The notes under the pieces: model-generated
The model's database searches: none
What the model saw: the letters and a program-made list of their open reading frames with translations, nothing else
Told to the model about the DNA's origin: nothing
Translations under genes and position numbers: made by a program
Source of the DNA: Numida meleagris
Lineage: Eukaryota > Chordata > Aves > Galliformes > Numididae
Direction: 5' to 3'
Assembly (NCBI RefSeq): GCF_002078875.1
Contig: NC_034415.1
Span: 14,925,778 to 14,989,777 of the forward strand
DNA: 64,000 nucleotides
In this document: positions 48,541-60,676 of the stretch, in pieces
Position numbering within the stretch: position 1 is the stretch's first letter
Layout: each line of letters opens with the position of its first letter

Positions 48541-49677
48541 CATTCTTCCTGAGCCAAAATCTGGAATTAAACAAAGTAGTGCCTGAGAATGTGCAAGTTC
48601 AATCATCCAGTAGTTCAGGTAGTGATAGCATATCCACTTTACCAATTACAGCAACACAAATCTGCTCATGTTGTATTTGTGGATAGACCGTTTGGCCCTT
48701 AATACTCAAATTGGACAAGTTTAATGTTTCCCTGGCTGGTCTACTGTCATACCCATCTGTCAGAGTGGCAGAGTGCCCATTCACAAGGTAGGATGCCAGT
48801 TTCAACCAGAGCATGGATACTAATCAAAGAGCAGTTTAGGAGGAAAACCCATTGGATGTAGCTAATGACACCTTATTTACAGAGATCCTCCTGGTGTCAA
48901 GCAGTGCCAAATTAAGAACACATGCTACATTACAAGGATCACATCTGTTAACAAATATTGGCACTTTGTCACTGGCATCTGCCTCTTTTGTTAATCTGCT
49001 TCTGTACTGAAAAGGCTGCTGGAGGAGGAGAGGTATTCAGGTTTCAGTCTGCCAGCATCGTCACAGATTTACTCACCAAGAATTTCCCACCACGAAGACA
49101 GCGTCTGTTAATGTTACCATTGTGTACATCACAGTGGTCTGTGATGCCCTGTAAAAAGCTGTGAAATGATTACAGAATCGTAATATCTGTTCAAATGAGC
49201 TTTTTCACGTACTTGAGGATTTATTATGCTTATTGCCATCCTGTCAGCAGCAAGATGAACATGATTGCAGAAAACAAGAGTGACAAGTAATAAAAGACAG
49301 AGAAAACTGTTGAATACTCTCGGTAAAGCTGAGTTTATAATCTAAGTAAAAGACTGAGTTAAATACCTCAGCCCAGTGGAAAAGCCAAAAATGGAGTGCC
49401 AAACCTGATGTTTTTGGGACTTCTTTGCTCTAGTATGTTGGGTGGGCATTTGGTTTTGTTTGTATTTTTGTTTTTAAGCTGACCAACATGGATAAATTCA
49501 GGCATGGACAGCGTGGGCCATTCCTGAAAGAAAAGCTTCCACTTCCGAACGCGCATGATCACAACAATTTCTGAACAATTTCCATTTTAAAGTCATTCCT
49601 AGCTTTTACCATGATAAAAACAAACTGGAATGTGTTCACCAGTTGTAATTAACACTGTCAGAGCCCAGAGCCTGGGC

Positions 49678-50223
49678 TCACAGTCTTGAGCAAGCAGTTT
49701 GCCATGAGTCACACAATGGACAGTACCCCCAGGAGCTGCCAGTCCTTGCCAGCAGTCTCAGCAATGTAGTGTATGGCTGTAAAGGAGGGAGGTGGGCTGG
49801 CTCCCCATCCCAGCAGGTGGGAGCCAGAGCACTAGGGGCTCCTAGCAGCAATTCCTGTTGGGAACTGCTGTCACACCTCCTGTTTTGCTGATTGGAAGGC
49901 AATGGGATCTGCATTTCTAGTAAGTCTCTCATTTTCTTGTGGTCCAGGAGAAAGCAAGGGGACAAACAAGAGACAGAGCAGGAGGATGAGGATGAGTGTT
50001 GGTAGGGCCTGCCATCTTCTAGAGTACAGAAGCAATTACAGGGATCACCATCATCTAAGGCTGGCATAAGTGCATTGTGTAGATTTAGTGGGAAAAGAAC
50101 ATTTGTATTAAACTCCTTTTGGGGTATCCCAGCCTGGGGAAATGACCAGGACTCTTCTCTTTTCTTTGTTGATGAGATGTAGTTTTCTGGCTGATCACAC
50201 TGGAGCATGACACAACACTGCAT
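49678..50223 (-). other. Longest open frame of the window (181 codons), probably non-coding
   Basis: The reverse frame is open for 181 codons. It is rich in Ser, Cys, Leu and Pro, has an SSSSS run, and shows no recognised domain, signal peptide or membrane segment. The region is GC-richer than its surroundings, which lengthens chance frames. There is no promoter, poly-A signal or splice context that I can support. It could be a lineage-specific transcript or just a chance frame. Confidence 0.12.
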
Positions 50224-50973
50224 GATAAAGGCTAGGACTGAAGTCTCTTGGACTAAATTATTTGGTAAGGAGCAGCTGAAGGTAGCTAAAGGACTAGCTG
50301 AGTTTTATTAAGCAGGCACCAAGACAGTCAAGCCTGAAGTTGTGCTTTTCTGTTGGCTCTAGGAAGAACAAATTACATTTATATCCATCAGGGAATGAGA
50401 TAATTATATTGGGAATGAAATGAAATTACTTCTTAGTCAAATGCAGTACTGTTCAATATTGTCTGAGAATTACCACTAAGTATTACTATTTAGTCCACAT
50501 TACTCTTGAACTGAAAGGTCTGGCTCTAGCACTTGTCACTGGAGAGAGTTTCCGTTAGCCACCCTGCTCTTTGTTACACCAATGAACCACGCTATTATCA
50601 GTAGTTTGAACTGGCTGCATTTTAGTACAGTGCACTTTGGTAACATTCATAAGGAGGGCAGTGTTCCTCACGAAGCAATGAAGATAAGGATCCATAAAAA
50701 TTCAGTCTTCCTGTGCTGTTTGAACAGTTCTGTGACATACCTCCATCTCTGCAGGAGATCATCTTCAAGCTTCAAACTGAGCTAAGTGAGCCACTTAAAA
50801 TGAAATGAAGGCACGGAACTGTACATTGATGCCTTTGTTGTCTAAGTAGAAACTAATCTCTCCAACCACCATAAAGATGAAGATTCCTGTATGCTTTTAC
50901 CAAGATTAAAATGTAAAGCAAATAGTTTGTTTTCTACTGATGGATGAAGACCATATAACCCTTGAGTTTACCT

Positions 50974-51026
50974 GTTGTTTTTTTGTATGTTTTTTTTTCT
51001 GTTTGTTTGTTTTTGTTTTGTTTTTT
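50974..51026 (+). repeat. T-rich tract with G interruptions
   Basis: T runs broken by G (TTTG/TTTTG units), about 50 bases. Low complexity. Confidence 0.8.
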
Positions 51027-53687
51027 AAGATCAAATGAAAGTTGCATCTACCTCAGAATGATCAATGTAGTAAAGGATTCTCTCATCATGCTCTTCCATG
51101 GCATCTTAGCATTTCACCTGCCAGCCAGCAACAGCATCTAGCCATCTAGTACACAGAAAGAAATTGAAGATTTTGTTGGTTGATCCCAGGAGGTTGTGGT
51201 TACCATGGCTGTTACAGATGGTTCCTTCCTCTTCATTTATAGCAGCACATCTTGAGGAGAGACACTACTTCACTAGGTAGAAATATGCAAGTAAGAGAGA
51301 AAAAGCAAGCATCTTACACCAGGAGTAAATCAGAAATCAGAAAACATCTCCAGATCACCCCCCACACTTGCAAACCTTTGAAAATAAAACTGGGACGCAT
51401 TAAAAGAGGCATTTAACAACAATTAGAAATGACACATTGATTGGTTTGTCTCACAGGCCTAAATAAAATCTAGCTTGTGACAACCAATTCCAGGCAAAAC
51501 TATCACATATATAATGATACAAACATCACTCTCAAACCTGACTGCTGGATTTATCTTGCTTAAATAGTCTTGAAGCACCATATGACATTTGTGATAATGT
51601 CATCGGAGGAAAATGTTTAACTGCCTCCTGGATCTACCTGGCATGTGAAAGATGTATTTCTAAAGATAACAACAATGCTGTTCTATTAATGCATCTCCTG
51701 TCATCTGAATTAATTCTTATGTTTCGCTAACTGCACAGGAATATCCTTAACCATAAAGCAACAGTCAACACTGGAGACTAAAAGTTTACAATAGAAAACA
51801 GTAAGGATTTCATCCTCTTGACAGCCAGAGTCTGAGAGAGGCGCAACACAATTAACCACAGCCCAGCTTCTGAGCTGGGTGCGTCCTCAGCGTATTTGCT
51901 GCAGCCTGAGCACACCCATCCCTGGGATCCAGCTTTCACCTTGCCCACACAGCTAGCAATCACAGCCAAGATGTCATTTACAAAGAGTTCACTTAAGTCA
52001 ACACTGCTTAGCCTGGAAAGAATGTGAAGTCTGTTAGACCACCAGAGCACACGCCAGCACACGGTACAAATAAGCACTGATCGTATTTGCTTCTTGTTCA
52101 CCAGGGAAATGCACTGGAATCACTGCAAGGAGTGACATATGTGGCTGTAGAGTCCAGATTGTGCCACAGTTTTAGACACAAATGAATTAAATGTCTCATC
52201 ACTCAAATGCTTCCTCTAGATAAAGGAAAGGATGTGCACCTCCAGAAGGCATTTCAAAGTCTTAGGTCAGACAAACTGCCCTTTTTAACAATCTCTCCCT
52301 CCCCCACAACTAGAGAGAAAGCCGAGGGTGACTTGGCCTCCTCAGATAGATCCTTATGCTTGGTGGCAGGAGTCACTTTTCATTTAACGCACCTAGTTCA
52401 GAGAAGCAAAATGGCTTTTCTTGGCTAGTGATCAATCAGAGAATACCTGCTTATCTAAATCAAATGCCAAATCACACTTTTCTTTAGGGGTTTCTCTCCA
52501 GCTGGTCAGTACAGATAGTCTGTCTCCTAGGCATTTGCATTCCTGGTGATGAGAGGCTGTGTGGAGCTATTAGCACTCTGCCCAAGATGGCTGGAAGCCC
52601 AGGAGAAGACTTGCAGACCAGTGACCTTGCAGACCACCAGTTTTCCAGTACCAAGACAGGACTCCACAGGTGCCAGGCTATACAGATCTGTTGAGACTGC
52701 AGTGATCAAGATTTTTGGTGAATAAAGTAATAACACTGACAGGACTGCTTGAAAAGCAGTAGTACTGTGGGCACTGGGGGGGAGGTCAAAAAGGAGAGCT
52801 AATGGTCAAGTGAACCTATTAATGTTTTATTCTTTTACAAAGATATAAAAATTTAAAATATTAATTTATGTACATTTAAAAGGCTAAGGATAGAAGATAG
52901 AGGCTTCGGGGTAAGCGTGATTTCTACAACCCTGAATTCAGATACCCATCTAAAAGGAATTCATCTTTATTAGTGGAATAAATCCTTAAAAATCCTTCAA
53001 AAACTCTCATCAAGCCAAACAGTGTTCTAGGCTAACAAACAGAAATGGAAACGTAGGTCAGAGAATGCTTTTAAAAGTGTTATGGAAGCGATCTGCACGC
53101 TCATCCTTCACTTCCCTGGAAAAAGCCTCCTTTTATACGTTTATCAAATGCTGCCCTCTAGTGAACAGATGGCCGACAGTTGCAGAATGCAAGAGTTGTA
53201 AGGCTGAAACAAAAAACTTCGTTAAGTAACTAAAGTACATACCAAATTGAGACACGAGTCACATCTGGATCACTAGCAGCAATTCTTACCTTTTTATATG
53301 GTGGTGATGGTTTATCCTTGCTGTTATACACAAAAGATTAATTAAGTGAATTTTATCATTGTAACCTTCACATCTCTGCCATCTTTCCATATTGTAAACC
53401 TTCACTGGGCATTTATATTTCATATGCTAAAGCTCCAAAAAGATGTTTAACCATTCTTGAGACTCTCCATCACCACAAAGGTAGCCCCTTCACAGTTAAA
53501 TCCTGAATCCCAAATTTGCCTGAAGTTCACACGGTTCAATGGCATTGTAATTGTTACCTGGCAATATGTAAAGGAAGAAAAGAGCTGTGAAAAATGTCTG
53601 CCACCATATTTGATGCATACAATTCTTTCTCCTTTTCCCAAGAAAGAGTTATCTCCCATGCCCTATTTGCTTACCCAAAAATTAAGA

Positions 53688-53705
53688 TTTTTTTTTTTTT
53701 TTTTT
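53688..53705 (+). repeat. Poly-T run, T18
   Basis: Eighteen uninterrupted T bases. Simple homopolymer. Confidence 0.85.
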
Positions 53706-53849
53706 ACCCGTTGATGAAATTAAATGCTCCAACAAACATAGCCTTAGAAAAAAAGCATGGAAGTTTTCACAAGCCACAGGTATAATTAAACAAACCAACA
53801 CAAACTAAGCCTCTCTAGCTCCCAGGAAACACACACTTAATAGATTCTA

Positions 53850-54270
53850 ACTTGTTAACATTTACACAGGGTCAATATTTTAATAGTATTGGTTTTATTT
53901 CTCCATCAAGTCGCAATTTCACCCATTAAGGTAGAATTAGTTGCTTTATAGTTTATGAGCATCATTTAAGTAGAGGGGTTTGTTTTTCATGGGATAATTT
54001 TCATGTAAGTGCACACTGGTAATGTGCTCTAATGTGCAGCTTTCCTCCTTTTATAATTTTGAATATATTGCATATGCTAAACAAGCTCTTTCAGCAGTAA
54101 AAGAATAACCCACCACTTATTACCACAGTCCAAAAGAGCATGCACAATGGGGACATGAGGAAACATTTCTTTAAGGCTGGGCCCCCCATTATTTTCTTGA
54201 AAGACACAGCACTTGCATTTAATTAAAGACACATGAAATAAAACATACAATGTTAAAAAGGACTTTTACA
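53850..54270. promoter_or_regulatory. Possible conserved non-coding element
   Basis: Repeat-free AT-rich sequence with GTAGAATTAGTTG, TTGCATATGC, GCATTTAATTAAAGAC and TTTTATAATTTTG sites. Its composition and lack of indel-like low complexity resemble vertebrate conserved non-coding DNA. Not testable here. Confidence 0.25.
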
Positions 54271-54612
54271 GTCATAGCAACCAAATAGGTATTCTGCCTA
54301 TTACAGCAAGTAGGTAGACACGTGAATTAGTTTGAAGCGTAGTCCTTCAATGTATGCTCAGTAAAGTATCGATTCCCAACATGGGAGGTGTCAGCATTCC
54401 ATACATGGGAAATTGCCATATCTTGACAGCTGGTGGAATTATTTTTTCTTTCATACTACCAATACATAATTTTTTTTTTACTGCAAAGCAAAACAATATC
54501 AAAGAATGGCTAGACTTCAGGAGAGCTAGGAAATCTAAGGGCATCCTGTTCTGCACGGCTACTCTCATACTTCTTTGAGAGTCCTGGCTTTTGGAAAATG
54601 CTTAGCACTTAC

Positions 54613-54692
54613 CTCTGAAATACAGTTTCCTTTCAGGTATCTCAAATGAAGGGCTGCACAACCAAAATAAATGCACGGTGTCCAGGTACATT
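54613..54692 (-). other. Candidate coding exon, reverse strand (80 nt), best reverse-strand signal
   Basis: On the reverse strand an excellent pyrimidine tract (CTTCTCTCTCTCTATTTTTT) ends in TTTTGTAG, and 80 bases later comes the strong donor TTTCAGAG|GTAAGTGCT. The frame entered with two bases is open for 26 codons and exits in phase 0: CTWTPCIYFGCAALHLRYLK then GNCISE, with four cysteines. A second frame, beginning ATG, is also open. No family is identified. Its exit phase fits the candidate at 44355-44460, which would be the next exon about 10 kb on. A non-coding RNA exon is another possibility. Confidence 0.27.
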
Positions 54693-55651
54693 CTACAAAA
54701 AAAATAGAGAGAGAGAAGTGGATATTGAAAGCCAATAATGTAAGTTTCAGCTCTGAACATCTTGTGTAGAGTATAAACTCTTACCTAAAATTATCTTCTA
54801 GTGTGTCAAGATCAGGACTTTACGTTACGCAAATAGCTATTGAAGGTGCTGTACAGGTGCTGCGCTGACAGTAACTGTGCATTCATAACCTGCACGGGTC
54901 ATACACTGCTTAGACATTTGCCTTGACTCCACTGAGTGGCTTTCAAAGGAGTATACAAGAACACAGCTGCATGGATGGAGTTAAAGCCAGCAGAAGATAG
55001 ATAAAAATAATATCCAAATACAGGAAATTTCAACGTTCTATTTTGCATTTCTGTAGGAGTGCAAAGCAAGCACAGAAATCATTTTCAGTTTTGACAAAAG
55101 ATTGCATTTACCTTAATTTCATCCTGCCTTGTTTGCAACAAGACAGATTTCAGTAATGCTTCATCCCCAGAATTCTCACTCTCTAGTGAACACGTGTGTG
55201 ACCTGGATTCAAGAGACGAACTTAGTTGGTTGGATCATTAGCTCTGCTTGGTAAAGACCTAGTACAGGCATGGAGAGTGAGGAAAGCAGCAGCCCATTCC
55301 TTCCCAAACACCCACTAAAAGCAATCCAGAGACCATAGGAGACCTTAGTGTAGACTTAAACAGACTTGATTGTACCATATGAAGGTTGATGAACTCCATA
55401 ATTTGTACAACATGGAAGCTATTGACACCCTGCACAATGAAGCCAAAGCACATTTGAACAAACAGGGGCTTTACTCTTGCAGAAATACTCTCAGTGTCAT
55501 GGAGTAGGATGCAATCAGTCCTCACTGCATCTTACCCACCTTAGCTGCTTAAGAAATACAATATGCAAGGCAACTAATCACTGGCGCCAGTTCTTGTGGG
55601 TTTATTCCAAAGTATGATAGTTTTAGATATATTCTAGCCTGTGGTTCTCTG

Positions 55652-55684
55652 TCAACATGTAGGTTTTTTCTCTCAACATGTAGG
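55652..55684 (+). repeat. Short direct repeat TCAACATGTAGG
   Basis: Two exact copies of TCAACATGTAGG start 21 bases apart (55652 and 55673). The pattern suggests a small tandem duplication or replication slippage. Confidence 0.7.
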
Positions 55685-56941
55685 AGACTGAGTCAGTGCC
55701 AAAACAAGGGCTGTGCTGGAAATGATTCTGCCCAGTTTGTGAAATAGCTCGTTAAAATCTGCCTCCAGCGAGCTACAGCCCCCTACCACTGTTCTCTGTT
55801 ACCCAAGCTGTATGACTTACACTTAACTTCTGCTGCTCCCCCTGCCCAGTCAGGCATGGATCTGCCACCGCCCGTGAAACTTATTGTCATTAGTTTGACA
55901 GCCAGCCCCTGGGCAGAGCCATGCACCCAACCCTGATATCCACCCCTCTCTGTGACGTGGAGAGCTGCAGAAAGAGCAAGTCTCTTCATTTCTGTTTCCT
56001 ATCCAACTAGCGAAAAAAAAAATTAACAAAACAAAACCAAATCATTCTGTGCTTGGCATCTGTGCTATTTAGACCCAAAATCCAAACAGCATCTAATGAC
56101 TCCATCCACAGACAATCTCTTGAAGAGATTTTTCCTTCCTGGACGACACCAGTTGCAAGTTATACCATTGCTCACAGAAACAGTAAATGTAGTCCACACA
56201 GAAAGCTCCTTTCACCTTCCTGTCCCTCAAGCATTCAACTGCTTTGCTTGTTTTGAAGGAGCTCATCACAACTGGGATGAATGCAATTTAACTGATCTGG
56301 GTTAAATTCACACCAGTAGCCGTAAAGTACGTAGATTGCATTTTCTAAACATTCCCTGGGAAGAACGCCAAGTGGAACATTCCCCCATTTTCACAAGCAA
56401 AGCTTCCACCCTGATTGCTTTGCAGCATGACACAGGTGAGGATTAGAGATGAGAACTGTCTTCTTTCCAAACTGACTCTGTGCCTGAACTGTACATCCCA
56501 GACCTTTCAAGTTGCACATCTGCCCAAGAATCCCTAACAAATCTGCTTATCCATAAGGCTACATATCGGGAGAAAGAAAACAAAAAAGTAGTCCAATTAG
56601 AGGATTTTGTGCCTGAGGTCTAAAGTACATTAAAAAAAAAATACTTTTTTATACCATTTCCGAGCTTGTTTTGTTTGTAAAAATATCCAGCATACCATTA
56701 GCCAGCCAAAAGACTTGAGCATTCCTCCTTACACAGGGGACGTCAAGGGGACTGTTTACAGTGAGGACCCACGATACACCTCACTATTCCCAGCATTCTG
56801 GCAGACATCACACATACTTTTCGCAGTTTTGAGTAGAGCTCCTCCCATCAATGTCATATGCTTTTCTTCATCTTAACATACACATGGGTATAGATCAGAT
56901 CTGTTCAGATTTGAGTTTAGGTTTCACAAATGGAATGTACT

Positions 56942-56963
56942 TGTACACATGTGTGCATGTACA
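56942..56963. repeat. Near-palindrome TGTACA...TGTACA
   Basis: TGTACACATGTGTGCATGTACA reads almost the same on both strands, in a CA/TG-rich context. Probably related to alternating purine-pyrimidine sequence rather than a specific site. Confidence 0.55.
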
Positions 56964-57067
56964 CATTTATAACACTCAGCTACTTAAGTCATACAAAACT
57001 CTGTATAAAGTGCAAGGGGATAATTAAATACATTGTCATGCAAATACCTCTTTAGATTAATGCTGAA

Positions 57068-57113
57068 ATGGTAAAATTATCAGTGTAAAAATGGTAAAAT
57101 CATCAGTGTAAAA
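57068..57113 (+). repeat. Tandem duplication, two 23-bp units
   Basis: Units at 57068-57090 and 57091-57113 (ATGGTAAAATTATCAGTG then TAAAA) differ at only one or two positions. It is a recent two-copy tandem duplication. Confidence 0.88.
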
Positions 57114-58089
57114 TAGGTACCAGACCAAGTACCCAACCCCACGTCCCTTTGAAAGAACAAAAAAACTCTCCGCGACTTCAGTGGAAGAAACTGACATGTA
57201 AAGAACAGTCGTCTGTCAAATACACTGCCCTGTAAATATTTTGCAATTAAAAAAATCAAGTAAAATAATACGAAAAGAGCAATTAAATCTTATTACAGGC
57301 TCTTCTTGGCTTTGCTTATCGCTTCCTGTTGTTTTTTGAAATCCATTATGAAAAAAGGATTTTTAGGCCAGTAGCCATATGTTGACTGTTGTCCCACATT
57401 TACCCAAGACAAATACAGTTTTGTTTGAAAATTTACTTAAAAATTGCTCCCGGGTTAAGACCTCATATGCCAAGTTTCAGCCCAGAGCGAATTTTTATGG
57501 CCAAGTTATAAACCCTTGAAAATAGGAAAGTAATACTGCAAGGATTTAAAATAATAGAAAATGTTTCACATAATATAAATCTATAAGCAGAGTATTATAT
57601 TTAAGTCTTAATATCTACATAGTTGGATTATCTTGTATCTTGACAATCATACTAAGTAATCTTGCCTTCTTTCCCCTTTCTTTGATTCAGTGTTTCATTC
57701 TTATGCATTAACAATGCTCTGGGCCATAAAATACTGTATTAATATTAGTTTGTCACAGTAGACTAAATTTAGAACAATTCATTAATATGGGAGAGTAAAA
57801 GGCATTCTGCCAGGAGTGTGAGTGACTCTATAAGCTCTTAAGGCTATAAGTTATGCAGATATGCCACTTGAACTGGAGAGCTAGCAATTCTTTTTGTTAC
57901 TAATAAGAGACTCTATTAGTTGAAGCCAATTCTATTTCTAATTAAGAAAAGTGGAAAAAGGCAATTTTACCATTGGATTTATCTCTGATCTGCAGCCAGA
58001 ATATGCCATGTACCATCTTTCATCTGCTTTCTGGTCAGATAGGATTAGTGGCACAAGCACAGAATGCGTTTTCCCCTGCAGAATACAGG

Positions 58090-58102
58090 AAAAAAAAAAA
58101 AA
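58090..58102 (+). repeat. Poly-A run, A13
   Basis: Uninterrupted A13. Simple homopolymer. Confidence 0.8.
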
Positions 58103-60220
58103 CCAAACTCTGCTACAATATTTTCTTTGGTACAGCCATAATTGGCATATCCAGAAGAAAGTCCTGCAATCAGGGCTGTTTCAAAGCAAACCTTGTAATA
58201 TCTAGAATTGCCCCAGTGAAGAAAGTTTTCATTTTTCACAAACAGAGTCTTTCATACATATAGTTTCATGTTGGTAATGTCTTCTCAAAGGTTGTCAAAT
58301 ATTAATTTTTTTAAATTTAGTCCCTTGCTAAGCTACAAATATTCATGTTTAACACCAAGTAGCAGTTCAGGGGCTGACAACAGTATGTACCTTTTGAATG
58401 ATGCATAGAAAGCAGCAGTTAGCACAAAGACAAAGCCACCAGATTGGTCTCAGGGAAACCCAGTGTCTGAATTTTTCATGATTCCTCCAGCACTTAAAGA
58501 ATAAGAAACTGGCTACTACTGTTGGGAGATCAGCATTGTGAAGGTCAGAGCCCAAAAACATGCAAGTGAATCAGGTTTTGCCTGGGGAAAGTGAAAAGGG
58601 ATTTAAGCTGCTTAAGAGAATTATAAAGAATTTTCTAATGTATTTTACAAACACTGTAGTAGCTAAACAATGGCTATAAAAATGAGGAGAGAATCATATC
58701 CACCTACTATTCATTGCTTTTAAGTCTCAAAAGACAGAGAAAAGACCTTTTCTTTATGTCTGAAGGCTTAAACTTCCAGAGATCGTTCCCTTCCTTATAG
58801 ACTTCCCTTCACCCTTCTTTTGCCTTTTAAGAGCTGCAGCTACTTGGGAAGGAAATTGATAAATGGGGAGTGTAAAACAAATTCAATAATTTCTCCTCTA
58901 CGCTTATAAAATTGCAACCACAGTAAAGCGATGTCTTCATTACTCCACAGCCCAGCGCCTTGTGTATGTGTTTATCTTCCATAGCAGACAAACTTTACTT
59001 GATCTCATAATGATTTCTAGAAAGTAAATTGATTCTAGGGGGGAAAAAAATAGCAGAAACTGCTTAGAAAAACATTACACTGTTTAAGCAACTGATCGCT
59101 TCACCTGTCATCATCTAGTTAAGCTCTTAATGAGTTATTTTCTATTCTTGGTCACATCTGATTTATTTTTTTTTTTTAATATAAGTCCCTTTGAACAGCT
59201 GGGAGTTAGAGCATCCTTTGATCACAGTATTCTGAATTTTCAGTCAGAATGAGGATATTTTTGTCCTTACTTGGGCTATTTTTACAAGTATATTTCTTCA
59301 AGTATGCACGCCTGCAAAGTAATGCCCAAAAACAAGCCGAACAATTAATGTATACATTTTTACATAAATGTTTATAAATTTAGTAAAGGGAGAGAGCTTT
59401 GCCACAAGAAACCTCAGCTCTTTTGAAGGCGGTTTTCTAATGATGACCCTTGGCATGCTAGCCCACATGGGATTCCTCTGAGAAGAGTCTGATGAAAATT
59501 AGTCTATTCTCATTTCAAACAGAATTTTGCTGAAGTCCTGATCAGAGCATCAGCATGGAGTCCAGGGAGACAACACACGCTACTTGATTCACTCCACAGC
59601 CTCCCTCTCCTGGTAATTGTTGCAGGAACACATAGTGACAAGACTATAGGATGTGAGGGGTCTGGATGTACTCAGGCTGTTACTCTCTGTTTAAAGATTT
59701 AAACCATCAGGGTATGATAAGGCTTTTTGATGTTCATTGAACATGGAGCTTGGGTACAGAAGAAGGGGAAAGGGCTTCACCGGAAGGCAATCATCTTTCA
59801 GAGCCACAGTAAGACTGAGAGAGGTGGGAAAATCTCAGTCTCAGCATAGACACGGAACAAAGGGAGATGAAAGGGCTAGGGTGAAGACGGGGCCAGATCT
59901 GGCTGTGAGGCAGAACTTGCACTAAAAGATGGTTCGATGCCTTAAAAAGCAGAAAAAACATTTAGTGTTCTGGCTCCATTAACATACACTTTTGGCTAGA
60001 ATTTAACTATTCTGCACATTTTTTTGTAGTTTGTGTTGACACTAGGTTTGAACAATGCCCCTGGCTTATTTTGAAATTATTTAATGAATGTACTTTGTCA
60101 GATTAACATCATTTCCTAATTATACAGAAAAGTATTAAATGATGAGCTACTTAAAAGAGTGGATACAACCATTTCTTTCCTAAGGGACAAACCAAAAACA
60201 TAGGCTGGCGCCATACGTAC

Positions 60221-60291
60221 CTGTAAAAACCATACGACATTGCGGGGGCAGAAATGTCCCTTGTCTTGACAAAGTGCTTTGAGATCCATAG
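60221..60291 (-). other. Candidate coding exon, reverse strand (71 nt)
   Basis: On the reverse strand the acceptor GCTTTGTGTTTGTCGGGGAC leads to TCCTAG|CTATGG, and the strong donor TTTTTACAG|GTACGTATGG follows. Entered with two bases, the frame is open for 23 codons (MDLKALCQDKGHFCPRNVVW then FLQ) and exits in phase 0. The surrounding reverse frame is open for 157 codons, so openness alone says little. The acceptor is only moderate and no family is recognised. Confidence 0.17.
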
Positions 60292-60537
60292 CTAGGAGTC
60301 CCCGACAAACACAAAGCATTAACACCATCCCCAGGTAAGGCTGATATGCCACATTTTCATTTCCCAGAACAGAATGCTTATCTCCAAGGATAATTAAGGG
60401 CCTAATCCTGTGCTGTGAATGGCAATGAGCACTTTTGACTCTAATTAGCTTTAACAGGAGATGAGAAGAATCAGTGGGTGACAGGATCAGGCTCTCAAAT
60501 GAAAGAGAGATTTGAAGGAGTTGTCTGCACCATTTCT

Positions 60538-60557
60538 CACACACACACACACACACA
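60538..60557 (+). repeat. (CA)10 dinucleotide microsatellite
   Basis: Ten perfect CA units. The longest dinucleotide repeat in the window, likely length-polymorphic. Confidence 0.92.
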
Positions 60558-60676
60558 GGAGGAGAAAGCCAGTTTGATCTGAGCATCACTTCTATGCTCT
60601 GGGAGTTTCACAGCACCTCCACTGTACAGCGCTGTAATTTTGTAGGTCCAACAGGCATTTGCCAGCATTAGCTGTT
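60557..60676 (-). other. Candidate exon, reverse strand (~120 nt), weak donor
   Basis: The reverse-strand acceptor TACTTTCTTTCTTATTTCAG is very good. The following frame is open for about 40 codons (EQLMLANACWTYKITALYSG onward). The only donor is a GT within the GT-repeat complement of the (CA)10, which is poor support. Probably a decoy acceptor. Confidence 0.11.

Larger units (their letters stand above)
44498..54612. other. Unique non-coding DNA with no recognised transposon
   Basis: About 10 kb without a recognised transposon. It contains a forward exon candidate (45787-45920), T-rich tracts (48509-48540, 50974-51026, 53688-53705), a possible regulatory patch (53850-54270) and the longest open frame of the window (49678-50223, reverse). 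A short reverse open stretch at 51052-51104 ends in the donor-like CTGAG|GTAGAT, but its acceptor is weak, so it is not called. Confidence 0.5.

Noticed and set aside
51052..51104. Reverse-strand micro-exon with Kozak-like GCCATGG and donor GAG|GTAGAT
   Set aside because: The open peptide looks plausible, but the acceptor (AAATGCTAAG) has no pyrimidine tract and no promoter signal is visible.
60116..60589. 157-codon reverse frame as a single-exon gene
   Set aside because: It begins in the complement of the (CA)10 repeat (VCVCVC), has no domain and no start context. Only the small splice-bounded part was retained as a weak candidate.
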